Assembly: GCA_017979445.1 (NCBI GenBank)
Contig: JADQWC010000703.1
Location: 1-64,000, forward strand
Length of the DNA: 64,000 nt
DNA from: Akebia trifoliata
Lineage: Eukaryota; Streptophyta; Magnoliopsida; Ranunculales; Lardizabalaceae
Direction of reading: 5' to 3'
In this document: piece after piece, positions 32,654 to 44,285 of the stretch
How positions within the stretch are numbered: position 1 is the stretch's first letter
Layout of the letters: each line of letters starts with the position of its first letter
Program-made: the position numbers and the translations under genes
Notes under the pieces: generated by a model
Databases searched by the model: none
What the model was told of the DNA's origin: nothing
Seen by the model: only the letters and a program-made list of their open reading frames with translations

Positions 32654-33835
32654 TCAACAAATTTGTTTTGAACTATTTTTACATGGACGCTTGGCTTTGT
32701 CTTGATGGTCATCAGGATTGCTGTCAGGCTTGACCCTCTTGGCTCTAACAACTTGCTCTCTGAATTCTACTGGTCCATCTGGATACCCTAAGGTGCGCTT
32801 GTTCCAAGCTTTCTCAATGAGGTATACTAACTTTTCAGTCAAAGGCTCGGGGGAAAAGAAGGCTTTATGCTGAGGTAAGGATAACTCTGTAAGTACATCG
32901 TACTGTTCTGGGATTAGATTAGGGTGGTAAAAAGATGTTTCTTCTAAACCAATCAGACGGACGTAGTATGATCCTTTGGTTCCTAGAACAGGGGGATCAG
33001 TCATCCACCAAGGGCACCTAAAATCGATATGACAGGCGAGGCGAGAGTCTAACCATTTACTCCAAGCTTTGATTGAATTGTGACGCACTAATAGGTTTCT
33101 CTTGGAAAAATGCTCTGGGCCATATTCGAGGTTTGAGGGAACCTCTACGATTTTGAGACGGTCAAAAAGCCACATATAGAGCAAGTAAGGGCTTCCTTTG
33201 AAGCTTTCCCGCTCACCATTTTTTATGGCATCTAACCCTGAGAAGGTTTCAGCTAAGATTAGAGGTACTGGGTTGGCTTTCCTTGAGAGCTGAGAGGCTA
33301 TATCTATGAAGGACTTAGGGATAGTTTGGCCATCACTATTGGAGATCAGTATGTATTGAGCTAGGATTCCTAAGCACAATCGATAGTCTCTAGTGGCTCG
33401 CCAAGCTTCGGGTTTTACATTGATGGGGTGACTGCGGGAACGATACGGGCCCAGTAACGGTACTAAGTTTAATCTCCCGTCATTGACTAAGACTTTGGCT
33501 TCTTCCTTGGAAATGTTTAGCCCTGTGGCGAGTTCACCAGAATATCCGGTCTTCAATGAGGGCCTGACTAGGGGTCCTAAAGTGGATATCCTCATGATGC
33601 CGTAATAATCCTCGTGAGTAGGGCATAAATGCATGTACCCTATATGGAATATGTGAAGATAGGGGTTCCATCGCTTAGCCATAGCATGTAAGAGGTTCCA
33701 GTCGATCTCAAACTCATGGAAGTAAAGAGCACTCCTCAACATGAATCTCCCAAAATTGATCTTCTCTACAGGGTGCATTTCTATGACGGTTGTTTTGACT
33801 AACTGATCGATTGGGTTATCGCCGACGGCTAACAT
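32654..33835 (-). CDS. ORF1 upstream of gag (plant-mobile-domain-like)
   Basis: 393 residues from the ATG at 33,835, intact. An extra ORF between leader and gag is a marker of Ogre-type elements, and its role in the life cycle is unknown. The text 'FEIDWNLLHAMAKRWNPYLH', 'CPTHEDYYGIMRI' and 'GPLVRP' resembles the plant mobile domain (aminotransferase-like) found in transposons and some host genes. That is a resemblance, not proof. The C-terminus is basic ('RAKRVKP', 'DKAKRPCK'), which could serve nucleic-acid binding or nuclear import. Confidence 0.75.
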   Translation of the reverse strand: MLAVGDNPIDQLVKTTVIEMHPVEKINFGRFMLRSALYFHEFEIDWNLLHAMAKRWNPYLHIFHIGYMHLCPTHEDYYGIMRISTLGPLVRPSLKTGYSGELATGLNISKEEAKVLVNDGRLNLVPLLGPYRSRSHPINVKPEAWRATRDYRLCLGILAQYILISNSDGQTIPKSFIDIASQLSRKANPVPLILAETFSGLDAIKNGERESFKGSPYLLYMWLFDRLKIVEVPSNLEYGPEHFSKRNLLVRHNSIKAWSKWLDSRLACHIDFRCPWWMTDPPVLGTKGSYYVRLIGLEETSFYHPNLIPEQYDVLTELSLPQHKAFFSPEPLTEKLVYLIEKAWNKRTLGYPDGPVEFREQVVRAKRVKPDSNPDDHQDKAKRPCKNSSKQIC

Positions 33836-34159
33836 CCTGGTTTGACACAAAAGGGTATTTTAGTACTCTTCCAATGGTCCATGTAAAAGATCAATTTATT
33901 TTCTTTTGGAAAATCTTATACTTATGGAAAATATTTTCTGGAAAATGTTTCTTCTAAAGAACACTTCTTTTGGAAAATAATTTTTTGAAAAATATTTTCT
34001 TTTTCTTCTTTGAAAATTCGATTTCAATTTTGATTTAACTGGCCCGGTCCATCATGATTGTTGGATCGGGATGGATTGGGTCATTATTGTAAAAGAATGG
34101 ATTCTTTACTGGGTCGGTGCACCCATTTTAATTTTCAAAAATATAATTTCTTTGATCCT

Positions 34160-35030
34160 TGAGGACAATCATGCACTTTGATCTCATCATTCACATCACT
34201 CACATACATTCATCCAACAACAGGCATTCATTCAATAAACAACCCGGGAACACCCACGATAAGTTCGAGTCGTGACCTATGGGGAAGGTTTCTAGACTCT
34301 AGGCTTGCTACGTGCAATGCATTTTTATCTGGCCACCCTTGCCCAAGCACACCTATATACCTTTCGATACGTGGTGACTTGGTTTGATATACCGTATAGG
34401 TGATAATCTAAAACCTCAATTCACTTCTCTGAAGCCAAAAACAGCCAGTTCGATCTCCAGTTGAGAGGTGGCGCACAATGCTGAGCAAGGGCCCACTTAA
34501 ATACCTCTCGTCTAGAATAGACGTGGTCTATCCCCCTCGTACAGTAGGGTACAGCGGGGCAAGATCTTGCTTAGGCACTGATTTTGACCAAGAAGTGCAA
34601 TTGATATACTTAGATTACCTTTTATACCTACGGGTACGAGTCAAGAGTTGTAGCTTTCATAAATGGTTTGGCGTCCCACGAGGGGACCGACCACGTACTA
34701 GTACTACGTTGGCAATCGGGACATGTGACTGTGTGGCTCACAATAGGACAAAGGCTCAGGTCGCCCCAGCCTGGGTGCATCAATATGTCTCTCAGAATCA
34801 CCTGATCAGACGGTATTGATGCCCCAGTTCGATATACCCTAAGGTACGTGACTGGAGTTGTGGGTTTCGTGAATGACGTCGCATCTCCGAAGAGACCGGA
34901 CCACGCACTAGTGCCACGTTGGCTAAATGGGACGTGTAAGTGAGTAAAGCGGGAAACGTGCATGTGGTGTGTGCAAAGTAGGGTGGGGTGTGCCTGGGGC
35001 CTTTTCAACCAAATGGGCCCATGGCCTAAT
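34160..35030 (-). repeat. Conserved leader block (element 1 copy)
   Basis: About 850 bp also found at 46,683-47,500 and 54,815-55,700 (both plus), and partly at 56,005-56,190 (minus). Inside are two related units of about 105 bp, each with CCAACGT or CAACGTGG, a CACTAGTGC or TAGTAGTACG word, and an ACTACAACTC-like phrase. Short open frames differ between copies, so it is non-coding. Confidence 0.8.
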
Positions 35031-35669
35031 CAAACCAATCATTGTAACATGAATTATATGGATATTTAACATGAACACAATTCCAATCACATAAACATTT
35101 AATCATGATCAACATTATGACCAACATCAAACATGCATTCCCAATGACACTATAGCATATTAAATAGGCAATTATCATGAATTAACAATATGGTCCGAAC
35201 CATGGAAATAAGCTCATGATTCCAAGTCTCACCTAAGTTTATATAGTCCAATCAAGATTATTTTGGGGCGACCAAAAATAATTCAAAATTTCTAAGAATT
35301 TCGAATTAAGGGTATAATAATGATCAATGAAATAAAGAGGATGGTTTTGTTCATTTTTTTTATTTTTTAAAAAAAATAATAAATTGAGCCCAATCAAGGA
35401 AATTCAAAAAACAAAACAACTTGAGCATATGTCGCCATTAGCAACATTTAAAAAATTTGACTTCATTATTTTTTTAAACTTCCCTTTTTTTAAAAAAAAA
35501 ACTTTCTACTCTTTATTTTTTTATTTTGATTTTCCCCCTTTTTTTAGAAATCAAATTGATCTTAAAAAACCAAGATAATTTTGTGAAACAGATTATATGC
35601 CGCTGCCAATAATCGAACTCATCCGGCACATGTCGAAATCGGCCTTGCTGTTTTAAACAGCAGGATAAC

Positions 35670-35930
35670 GTCGAGCTCAGCTCATAACAGCAGCTCAACG
35701 TCAAGATCAACAGCAGCTTAACGTCGAGATCAACGGCAGCTCAACGTCGAGATCAACCTATAACAGCAGCTTAATCGTCGAGATCAGCAGGTTAGTCGTC
35801 GAGATCAGCAGGTTAATCGTCGAGATCAGCCTATAACAGCAGGTTAGTCGTCGAGATCAGCCTAGAACAGCAGGTTAATCGTCGAGATCAGCCTGTAACA
35901 GCAGATCAGCGTCGAGATCAGCCTGTAACA
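35670..35930. repeat. Leader minisatellite, 21/31-bp units
   Basis: About ten units starting GTCGAGATCA. Long units add CCTATAACAGCAG and short units lack it. Base changes between neighbours are few, so expansion was recent. Confidence 0.9.
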
Positions 35931-37132
35931 TGGGATTTTTCGACGAATTGTTCGCCATTTCAGTTCTGTGATAAGAGAAATCTCTTTATGAACTTCTCTA
36001 ATGGGGATTAGAGACTTTTACTTAAAAGAATAAGAGTGAGAAACCCTGATTCTACCAATCTTCACAAAGATCTCCACGTTCGATCGAGATCAGAGGTATC
36101 TTTCTTACAAGAACAGCTGATCGGGCAAGAACAGCCATTAAAGTCGAGACATGGGACGATTTTTGAGCGAAGAAGATGCGAAGTAATTCAGGTAATAGCG
36201 CCCCATACCAGTCCGTTAATCCATCGTTGATCAATCAATAATTAGGATGAATGCAAAACTCAAACGGTTGATCCTTAAATCGGCCGAGTTTAATGAGCCA
36301 AGAGGTGGGTTAAAAACCTTTGAGGAGCAAGGTTTTTCGAGTCTCTGTTGAGACAGTAGAACCGAATGAAGAAGATGATGGTTTTCTTTAAAAAAAAATT
36401 TTTAAAAGGGTTGAATGGGAAATAAATAAAATGGGTTTTTTATTAACAGCCCCCCCAAATTGATTTGCTATGCACACACCCCCCCAACAGTTTCTGCCGA
36501 CAGAAATTCAAGAAATTTTTTTTATTTTTTTTTATTTTTTTTTATTTTTTTTATTTTTTTTTATTTTAAATTTTACTGTTTGAGATGCTGTCAATGGGCA
36601 GCCTCTCTTGCCTATAAAACATCTTTAAAAAAATGAAAAACAACTACCTAAAAAACGAGTTATATCGAACATGTTTCCCTTTTAAAAAAAAAAAAAAAAA
36701 ATCCTTTGTCATCCAAAAATGGATCGACATGCTTTTAAAAATAAAAAATAAAAAGAAACCTTTGTTTCATTATTTCATCCTCAACGATCATTATTCCACC
36801 CTCAACAAAGTATCTGTTGAAACTTGGTATTATTTAAAGTCACCCCAAGTGACTCTCAATTGAATTATATAAGAATAATAAAATGCGGGAATAACGTATT
36901 CAAAATTGAACCGAAATTAATGGTTAAACCCACCAATATAAAAACTAGAATAACGTATTCAAAGTTGAACCGAAATTAAGTGTTAAACCCACCAACATAC
37001 AAAAAAAAATCAGATAAACGAATAATAAGAATTAACTAACTAGCAATTAAATAGAATCAACTAAAACTAAAAAAAAACGAGGTCATTGGCAATGTTCCCA
37101 TACTTGGGGTTTTTCAAGTCTGATCCTCAATG

Positions 37133-37150
37133 TCCCCAGTGGAGTCGCCA
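37133..37150 (-). promoter_or_regulatory. Primer-binding site, tRNA-Arg type
   Basis: One base from the 5' LTR the minus strand reads TGGCGACTCCACTGGGGA. This is complementary to the 3' end of plant tRNA-Arg (acceptor end AGTCGCCA), with one expected mismatch (A for G). Tat/Ogre elements are known to use tRNA-Arg. Confidence 0.85.
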
Positions 37151-37151
37151 C

Positions 37152-38922
37152 TGAAAGCGCCCTCGATCCGCGGGGTGCGCGGATCCGCTTTTGACCCTTG
37201 AGGTTTGGGAGTCGCCACCTAGTTATTGTGGTCTAGGAACCAAACTGACTCTAACATGGATAAAAAGAACTAATCTACCATAAAAAATCTGAATTCGGGG
37301 ATCAAGTTACGGGGTTGGAAGGTATTAGGCACCAACCCCGCCTGGCCAAAGCCAGTCTCTACTAACTTCCCAAGTAAATTACATTGCTAAAACCTAGATA
37401 AAAATAAATAAAAAAAAAATTTTACCTTTCCGATGGCAAGGACTTGGTTCCCTCAGATCTGACAAAAAGAGCTCCTTGTACCGTGCTCCCTTGTTTCGTT
37501 CTGTTTCCGGATTTGACTTTGGATCTCCGAGGCAAGGTATCTCCTTGTTTTTGAATCTGAACTCTTCAAGTTCGTTACGGCTTTTAGGGTGTTTTTAGAA
37601 GGCTTTTGGGTGTTTTCTAGACTAAAATTGAAGGAGGGATGTTAGTTAAGGAGTTGGGGCTCCAAAACTAGGGTTTGTGGGGGGCTAGGGGAGCTTCTAG
37701 ACCTACTTCTCTTAGGGTTTATAATTTTTTACGAAAATAGGGTGTGAGCACCTCTATTTATAGATGTTTTTAGGGGTTGATTTGGATAGAGTTAGTGTTT
37801 AATTAGAGATCTTTTAATTAGAGTTGTGTTTTAGTTTGACTTGTTTTAGGTAGAATTGTGTTTTAATTAGAATTGTTTTAGGTAGAATTGTGTTTTAATT
37901 CAAATTGTTTTAGGTAGAATTGTTTTTAAGTTAGAACTCTATTAGATAGAGTTATTATTTAATTAGATCTCTATTATGACTTTTGGTCTTATTTGATTGA
38001 CTTTTAATGTTTTGACTTTAGTCTGAATTGATTGACTTTTAATATCTTGACTTCAGTCTTGCTTAATTGACTTTAATTTTGACTTCAGTCTCACTTGATT
38101 GACTTTAATACCTTGACTTCAGTCTTGCTTGATTTACTTTTAATTTTTGGAGAACCCCCCTCTAAAATATCTTTAATTCTTTGGACCCCCAAATGGAGGG
38201 GTCCTTAAAGAAATATCCCACGAAACCTCAACAATTTTGCCTGAGAGTCCGATTAATCGATTTTTTAGGTTCAAAATTTTAAATTAATTTCATTAATGTT
38301 TAAATTTAATTATTTAATGTTTTATTTATTAATTTCGAATTTTTTAATTATGAAAATTGTGAAATTACCGTTTTACCCCCGGAGAGGACTTTTCACGTTT
38401 TAAGTCGGTTTTTAATGTTCCAGGATGTTTTAGAATCGGTTTTTTGTAAGGAATTCAATGAGAATGTTGGTTTGTGTCATTTATGAAAATTTTTATGTGA
38501 AATGATTGTGAACTTTATGAGGGGTCTTTTCATAATTTTGTCAAATTCTGTTAAAATTGGTGAAATGATTTATTTGTTTTTGATTTGTTATTTTATGTGT
38601 TTGAGAGAGTTTTCCTAAGCGTAACGTAGGCTCTAGAATTGTTTTGATGTTAGGGGTATTTTGGTAATTTGGTCAATTTTTAGTGATTTTTATCGTGAAG
38701 TTTCTTTTTGGTCTGCAAGATGATGGTTTCTATGTTTCTGGGTCATATTTTCCTAGCGTAGCGTGGTTTCCAAGGTTTTGTCAGTTCGAGATACCTCATC
38801 CGGATTTCTGAAACATATCTGAAACAAAATAAAGCAATGGAATACACATCCATCATTGGGAATCATTGCAATCGGATTGACGAGTTGATTAATCAGGCGA
38901 GTGCAAAAATGGGGTGTCTACA
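37152..38922 (-). repeat. 5' LTR of the 17-kb element
   Basis: 1,771 bp, the promoter-side LTR on the minus strand. Matches 21,918-23,687 at about 98 percent by eye, with most differences in the first 500 bp. Confidence 0.95.
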
Positions 38923-38927
38923 GTTCT
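38923..38927. repeat. Target-site duplication GTTCT (right)
   Basis: Matches 21,913-21,917. Confidence 0.9.
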
Positions 38928-39490
38928 CCTTGTCAAATTTTTTTTTAATTGAATGTAGCAGCGGACTAATATATCCGCTACTAGAAATCAATTTTTTGTA
39001 ATATATAAAAATTTTGTTTAGTGAGTTCTCTTTATTAATTTTTTTTAAATTGAATATTGCAATAGATTATTAGATCCGCCACTAAAAAATTAATTTAATT
39101 TAAAACAAACTGTTTTTTTCAGTGAGTTCATTTCTTTATTAATTTTTTTTAATATTGAATAAAGCAGGGGATTAATATATCCGCCACTAAAAATCAATTT
39201 TTTTATATAAAAAATTATGTTTAGTGAGTTCTTTTTATCAATTTTTTTAAATTAGATATAGTAAAGGATTTATCCGCATTAAAAATCAAAATTTTTTATA
39301 TAAAAAATTCCGTTGAGTGTGTTCTTCTCTTTATCAATTTTTTTTAAAATTGAATATAGCAGCGGAGTAATTTGTCTGCCACTAAAATTAATTTTATATA
39401 TATATATAAAGTTATGTTTCTTGAGGTGTTCTCTTTGCGACTTTTTTTTAATTGACTATAGCAGGGGAGAAGGGTTTCCGCAGCTGTAGA
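38928..39490 (+). mobile_element. CACTA-like element, continuation of the subterminal array
   Basis: About six more units of the 100-bp repeat (AGCGGA-TAATATATCCGC-ACTA), progressively diverged, ending near GCAGGGGAGAAGGGTTTCCGC. It joins the array interrupted at 21,917. Confidence 0.75.
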
Positions 39491-41021
39491 ATAGATTTTC
39501 TAAATAAAATTAAACGCCACACACTCTATTCGCGCAAATTTTTCGCGGGGATTTTAGACAAGCTTCGTTCTTATCCTCTTTCTATCATATTCTCTCCTCT
39601 TCTTCTCATTCTCTTTGAAATCCCTAAAAGTTGGAGTTTTAACAATTTGTGCTAATCGTTTGAGTGACGGTTGGAGTTTCAATTGACCCTTCTGTTTAGA
39701 AGCTTCGTTCGACCCCTGATTGCATCGTCTTGTGTAGCTCCTGCTTCGTGGTGACTATTATAAGGGTTGACGAGGTGGATTCCCTGATCCAGGCCGACAT
39801 TTTTTCCACCCTATCTGGCCTGTACTGCCAGGAGTGGAAGGAGGGACTTGAACCCTCAACCTCAGCTGGTAAGTCTTTTTTTCTCTTTGTTTATCTTTCT
39901 CTCTAAGAATATATATCCACATGTGTGGTCGAGTCACCACATCCTCTCCTCATTAATGGCGGAATTGGTGACGAATAAGAGTTGAAGAGTTTATTTTGCT
40001 TTTCATGTATGAATTTTTTTTGGGTTTTAAATGATTTTGTTTAGATTACAAGTTTGTAATGGTAAGTATTCTTACAAGTTCAAGAAATTGGTTTTTTTAA
40101 GGTTTGGATTGATGATTTAGGTTTTTTATCTGATATCTTCGGATTTGGATTGACGATTTAGGTTTTTAAATGTGATTCTATGTTCTCTCATGGTAAGGTC
40201 ACCATTGTAAGAGAGGTTTTCTTTATGTTTAGGAATAATTTCATCTTTCATTAATAGTGTCTACTTCAATTTATTTTTTATTATTCATGTTTTTTTTTTT
40301 AATGTACTTGTTGAAAATTTTAGGAAATAGAAGATGATCTTCTTTTAATTGGATTTATGTGCTTTCTTCATGTATTTGAATAAAATGTAGCAATCTGATC
40401 TATATATGTTTTTGGATTTATGTGATTTCTACTTCCATTTTAAGTGCACTAAAATTACTTCGATAGGGTCGAGCTAAATTCTGAATGGGGCCTTATTGCG
40501 CCTTTCAAATTGCAATATTGTGGTAGATGGCAACATTCGTATGTATTCTTCTAACAAGTAATGCTAGTTTCTCAACTACTGCACCAATAACTTGCATTGA
40601 GAACCAATAATTTGGTTCTCTTAAAAAATAAGTTTAGCCCCTTTATGCTGATAGAGTGGTGACAATAGGCTTTAATCTCGTAGATGCTACTTTCTTTACA
40701 AGTTTGTGTGGGTGCTTGAAATTTTTGCTCAAATTTTTTGAACTATGAAAACCTCATCTTATTTCTTCTCTAATCCTACTTTCATTTCTTTGTATCTTTT
40801 TTAAAAATTTTTATTTTTTATGCCTCTTCAATAAATCTTTTTACTGATAAAGAAATTTTCCATAAGAGTGACTCGATAATAAGAGTGATAGATTTTAAGT
40901 TGAGGGATTGATGTTGAAGAGTCCTTGTGTTTGTTGCATTAATTCATGTTGCAATTAGCTTTCTAATTTACATCATATGTGTTATATTTACAGGTTCTAT
41001 GGGTTTGCATCTAAGGCACAA
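39491..41021. other. Possible 5' region and intron of a CACTA-borne gene
   Basis: TC-rich leader-like sequence (39,560-39,640) followed by AT-rich intron-like DNA. No coding region recognised apart from the exon pair listed next. No second CACTA end is seen before the LTR at 41,633. Confidence 0.35.
39770..39945 (-). mobile_element. Possible SINE-like segment
   Basis: The minus strand has a box B-like GGTTCAAGTCC near 39,850 with a tRNA T-arm-like context (GAGGGTTCAAGTCCCTC), then CACTCCTGGCAGTAC. A convincing box A could not be placed, so the call is weak. Confidence 0.3.
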
Positions 41022-41616
41022 ATGGATCCAACTGTTGAGGTGTATAAGTTTCTCTTATTTTTATGTTTCGTAAGAGTCATGAAGTAGGAAAAATCCCTTA
41101 CACAGAAGTGTGACCCATATTAGGCACCTATATTGTATCAGGAAAATACACAAAAGATCTTGTAATTAATAACATGTGCTTTCATTGTGCAATACACCAA
41201 ATAGCCTAATTTAGGTTTGCGAGCCTAATTGACTAGTTTTATTTTGAATGGGCACTGTTGGTGCACATGATATGCAAATTCAAAGCATTTAATGCCTCAA
41301 AGAAGTGTCTTTAACTTCTTCCCATAACATTCTATTAATGTTTTTCAATGGCATTGAGGGGTGAACTTCATGTTGGAAGAATGGCATAAATTACTTTTTC
41401 CCAAAGTTCCTTTCGGAACCATTTGTTTAGAGTATATCATTTGCACATTCACAACCATGTCCCGTAGTAGAATATGATGGCAACAAGACAGTTTGATTAA
41501 CCTGTATTGATTCTTATTTACTTAGGTTTTGGTTTTTATGCAGTCAAAATTTTTTGAGGCACTTAAGAAGACTAGGCTTTTGGTTTGTGAGGGCTCTCAC
41601 CAAGTCAGTCAAAAAG
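41022..41616 (+). pseudogene. Two short exons of an unrecognised gene, cut by an LTR
   Basis: ATG at 41,022 opens 'MDPTVE' to a GT donor at 41,040. After an AG at 41,543 the frame resumes without a phase change as 'SKFFEALKKTRLLVCEGSHQ' and on to 'VSQK' at 41,616, followed by GTAACC. Sixteen bases later an LTR begins. I do not recognise the protein. Its position inside the CACTA-like element suggests a transposon-encoded or captured gene. Confidence 0.35.
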
Positions 41617-41632
41617 GTAACCATGGCACTTC

Positions 41633-44265
41633 TGTAGACACCCCATTTTTGTATTCGCCTGATTAATCAACTCGTCAACCTGATCGCAATGGTTCCCAAT
41701 AATGGATGATTATTTCAATATTTTATTTGTTATTAGATGTGTTTCAGAAATTCAGATGAGGCATCTTGAACTAACAAAACTATAGAAACCACGCTACGCT
41801 AGGAAAATATAACCCCAAAAACATAAAAATCATCATTTCACAGATAAAAACAAGTTTTACGATAAAAATCACTAAAAAATTATCAAATTACTAAAATACC
41901 CCTAACCTCAAAACATCCCTAGAGCCTACATTACTTTTAGGAAAATCCTTTCAAATACATAAAACAACAAATCGAAATCAAATAAACCATTTCGCCAATT
42001 TTCACAAAATTTAACAAAATTACAAAACTACCCCTCATAAAGTTCACAATAATTTCGTACAAAAAATTTCATAAATGACACAAATCAATATTCGCATTGA
42101 ATTCCTTATGAAAAATCGATTCCAAAACATCCTGAAATATTAAAAAATGACTTAAAACGCAAAAGATCTTCTCCAAGGGTAAAATGATAATTTTATAATT
42201 TTAATAATTAAAAATTCTGAAATTAATAATTAAAACATTAATTAATGTAAAGTGAAATCCTAATTAAAATTAAAGTCAATCAAGTAAGATTTAAATCAAA
42301 ATCCTAAAATTAAAGTCAATCAAGTGAGACTTAAGTCAAAATCCTAAAATCAAGTCAATCAAGTAAGACTTAAGTCAAAACCCTAAATTCTATTCAATCA
42401 AGTGAGACCAAAGTCAAACCCTAACCCTAAAAGAATTCTAATTAAACTCAAAAACTATCTAAAAGAATTCTAATCAAACTCTAAAACTATCTAATGTAAT
42501 TCTAATTAAACACTAACTCTATTTAAAATAATTCTAATTAAACATTAAGGTGCTGTTTGTTAAACTGAAAAAAATAAGTGCTGAATAGCATTAAGCGTTG
42601 AATCATGTTTGTTACACATTGCTGAAATTAGTAAATTGTCTTTGTTACCCTTACAATCATATTATACATTGTTTGCATATTTCGAATGCTTATTTATTAT
42701 TAAACACAATAAAATATATTATTTCTTATAAAATAAAAATACAATTTATTTTTAAATAATAAATAATACTCAAATCTTCAATTTATAAATAATAATTTCT
42801 ATTTATAAAAACCCACAAATTTAAAATTAAAAATAATAATGTCATACAAGTTACCAAAATTTGAAATCAACTTTAAAAGAACTTAATTTTGGATGAATAA
42901 TTTTCGATGGAAATGAAGGATGTGTAATTATAAAAGCACTCTATAAATTAATAAGGACAACCCACACAATAGCCATTTTTTGTTTTGTTTTACAATAGTT
43001 AAAATTTTTGGAATGAGAAAATTTTTAGTGAGGATGGTCTATATGGTCTAGAGATCATCCTCACCAAAAATCAGTCTATTTTGAAACTTCTAACTCGTCA
43101 AAAATAGTTTTTTTTAAAAGAGACAATTTACGGTTCTTGAACTTGTTTTGATAGGGTTAGAAGTTTCAAGATGTGCTAATTTTTTGTGAGAATGATCTCC
43201 TCATTGTAGAGATCATCCTCACAAAAAATCAACTCATTCCAAAACTTTTAACTCATATAAGACAAAATAATTTAGTTATGGTGTGGATTTATTAATTTGT
43301 GGGGTGTTTATATACTTATCCATGGGATATAAGAGGTAATATCCTTTTAAGAATAAGGGCATACTTGTTCATGCTCAAAAAAACAAAGGGCATACTTGTC
43401 CGTGTTGAAAAAAGCGAAGTGCTTACTGCTTCAGCATTTTTTTTCAGCATCAAAATAGTGCTGAATTTTTTTTACTTATTTTCAACAATAAGCGTTGAAA
43501 ATATAGAGTAAACAAACACGCTATTTTGACAAAAGTGCTGAATTTAATTTTTTTCAGTAATAAACGCTGAAAAATAGCGCAAACAAACACCGCCTAACTC
43601 TATCTAAAATAATTCTAATTAAACACTAATTCTATCTAAAAAGCTCTTAAAAAATCTATAAATAGGGGTCTCTACAACCTATTTTCGTATCCAAGAGAAA
43701 ATCCTAGAAAAATTAAGTCAAGAAGCTTCCCTAGCATTCCCAAAATCCTAATTTTGAAGCCCTAACTCTTTACCTAACACCCAAACCCCAACTTTTGCTC
43801 AAAAAATACCTAGAAACCCTTCTAAAACATCCAAAAATCCATCAAAAAGTTAAAAAACACTCAGATCTAGGAAGAAGATATTTCATCTTAGAAGAATAGA
43901 AGCGGATATAGTGACGGAAACGAAGCAAGGAATCTCTCTACCAGTTCTGAGGGAACCATTGTTGCAATCATCAAGGTAAAAGTTTTTTATTTTTTTATTA
44001 TTTTTTTTATTTATTTTAGGTCTTTTAGCAATGTAATCTTCTTTGGGAAAAAGTAGAGACCGGCGTTTGTCGAGCGGGGTTGGTGCCTAACACCTTCCAA
44101 CCCCGTAACGTGATCCCCGAACTTAGTATCTTATTTTTCGTAGATTAGTGTTATTTACCTTTAGAGTCAATGTTAGATTTCTAGACCGTAATAACTAGGT
44201 GGCGACTCCCAAACCTCAAAAATCAAAAGTGGATCTGCGCACCCCGCGGATCAAGGGCGCTTTAA
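41633..44265 (+). repeat. 5' LTR of element 2
   Basis: Begins TGTAGACACCCC and ends GGGCGCTTTAA, where the intact copy has TTTCA. Without its 1.05-kb insertion it is about 1.6 kb. Diverged from the 17-kb element LTR, with long stretches still alignable. Confidence 0.85.
42549..43594. mobile_element. PIF/Harbinger-like element in the LTR
   Basis: Flanked by TAA on both sides (42,546-42,548 and 43,595-43,597), the PIF/Harbinger target. Inverted ends GGTGCTGTTTGTT and the complement of AACAAACACCGCC match at most positions. No transposase frame. Internal hairpins at 43,005-43,260 are related to the MITEs at 14.6-15.3 kb, so it may itself contain a nested insertion. Confidence 0.7.
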
Positions 44266-44266
44266 G

Positions 44267-44285
44267 TGACGACTCCACTAGGGAC
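44267..44285 (+). promoter_or_regulatory. Primer-binding site of element 2
   Basis: TGACGACTCCACTAGGGAC right after the LTR, a mutated form of the tRNA-Arg-type site. Confidence 0.7.

Larger units (their letters stand above)
33836..37132 (-). other. Long untranslated leader of the 17-kb element
   Basis: 3.3 kb between primer site and ORF1 with no supported gene. It holds the conserved block at 34,160-35,030, the minisatellite at 35,670-35,930, and homopolymer-rich DNA (a TTTTATTTTTTT array at 36,510-36,570). Confidence 0.7.
21918..38922 (-). mobile_element. Tat/Ogre-type Ty3/gypsy LTR retrotransposon, full length (17.0 kb)
   Basis: Complete element on the minus strand: LTRs of 1.77 kb with TG...CA ends, GTTCT target duplication, primer site, long leader, extra ORF1, gag-protease, RT, two RNase H domains, integrase, a repeat-rich 3' untranslated region and a polypurine tract. 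An ORF upstream of gag, a tRNA-Arg-type primer and dual RNase H place it in the Tat/Ogre branch. The LTRs differ at roughly 30 sites by eye (about 98 percent identity), so insertion was recent on the scale of plant genomes. Gag-pol carries a frameshift near 32,262, a small deletion near 30,177 and a stop at 28,795, so this copy is probably not autonomous. Confidence 0.93.
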
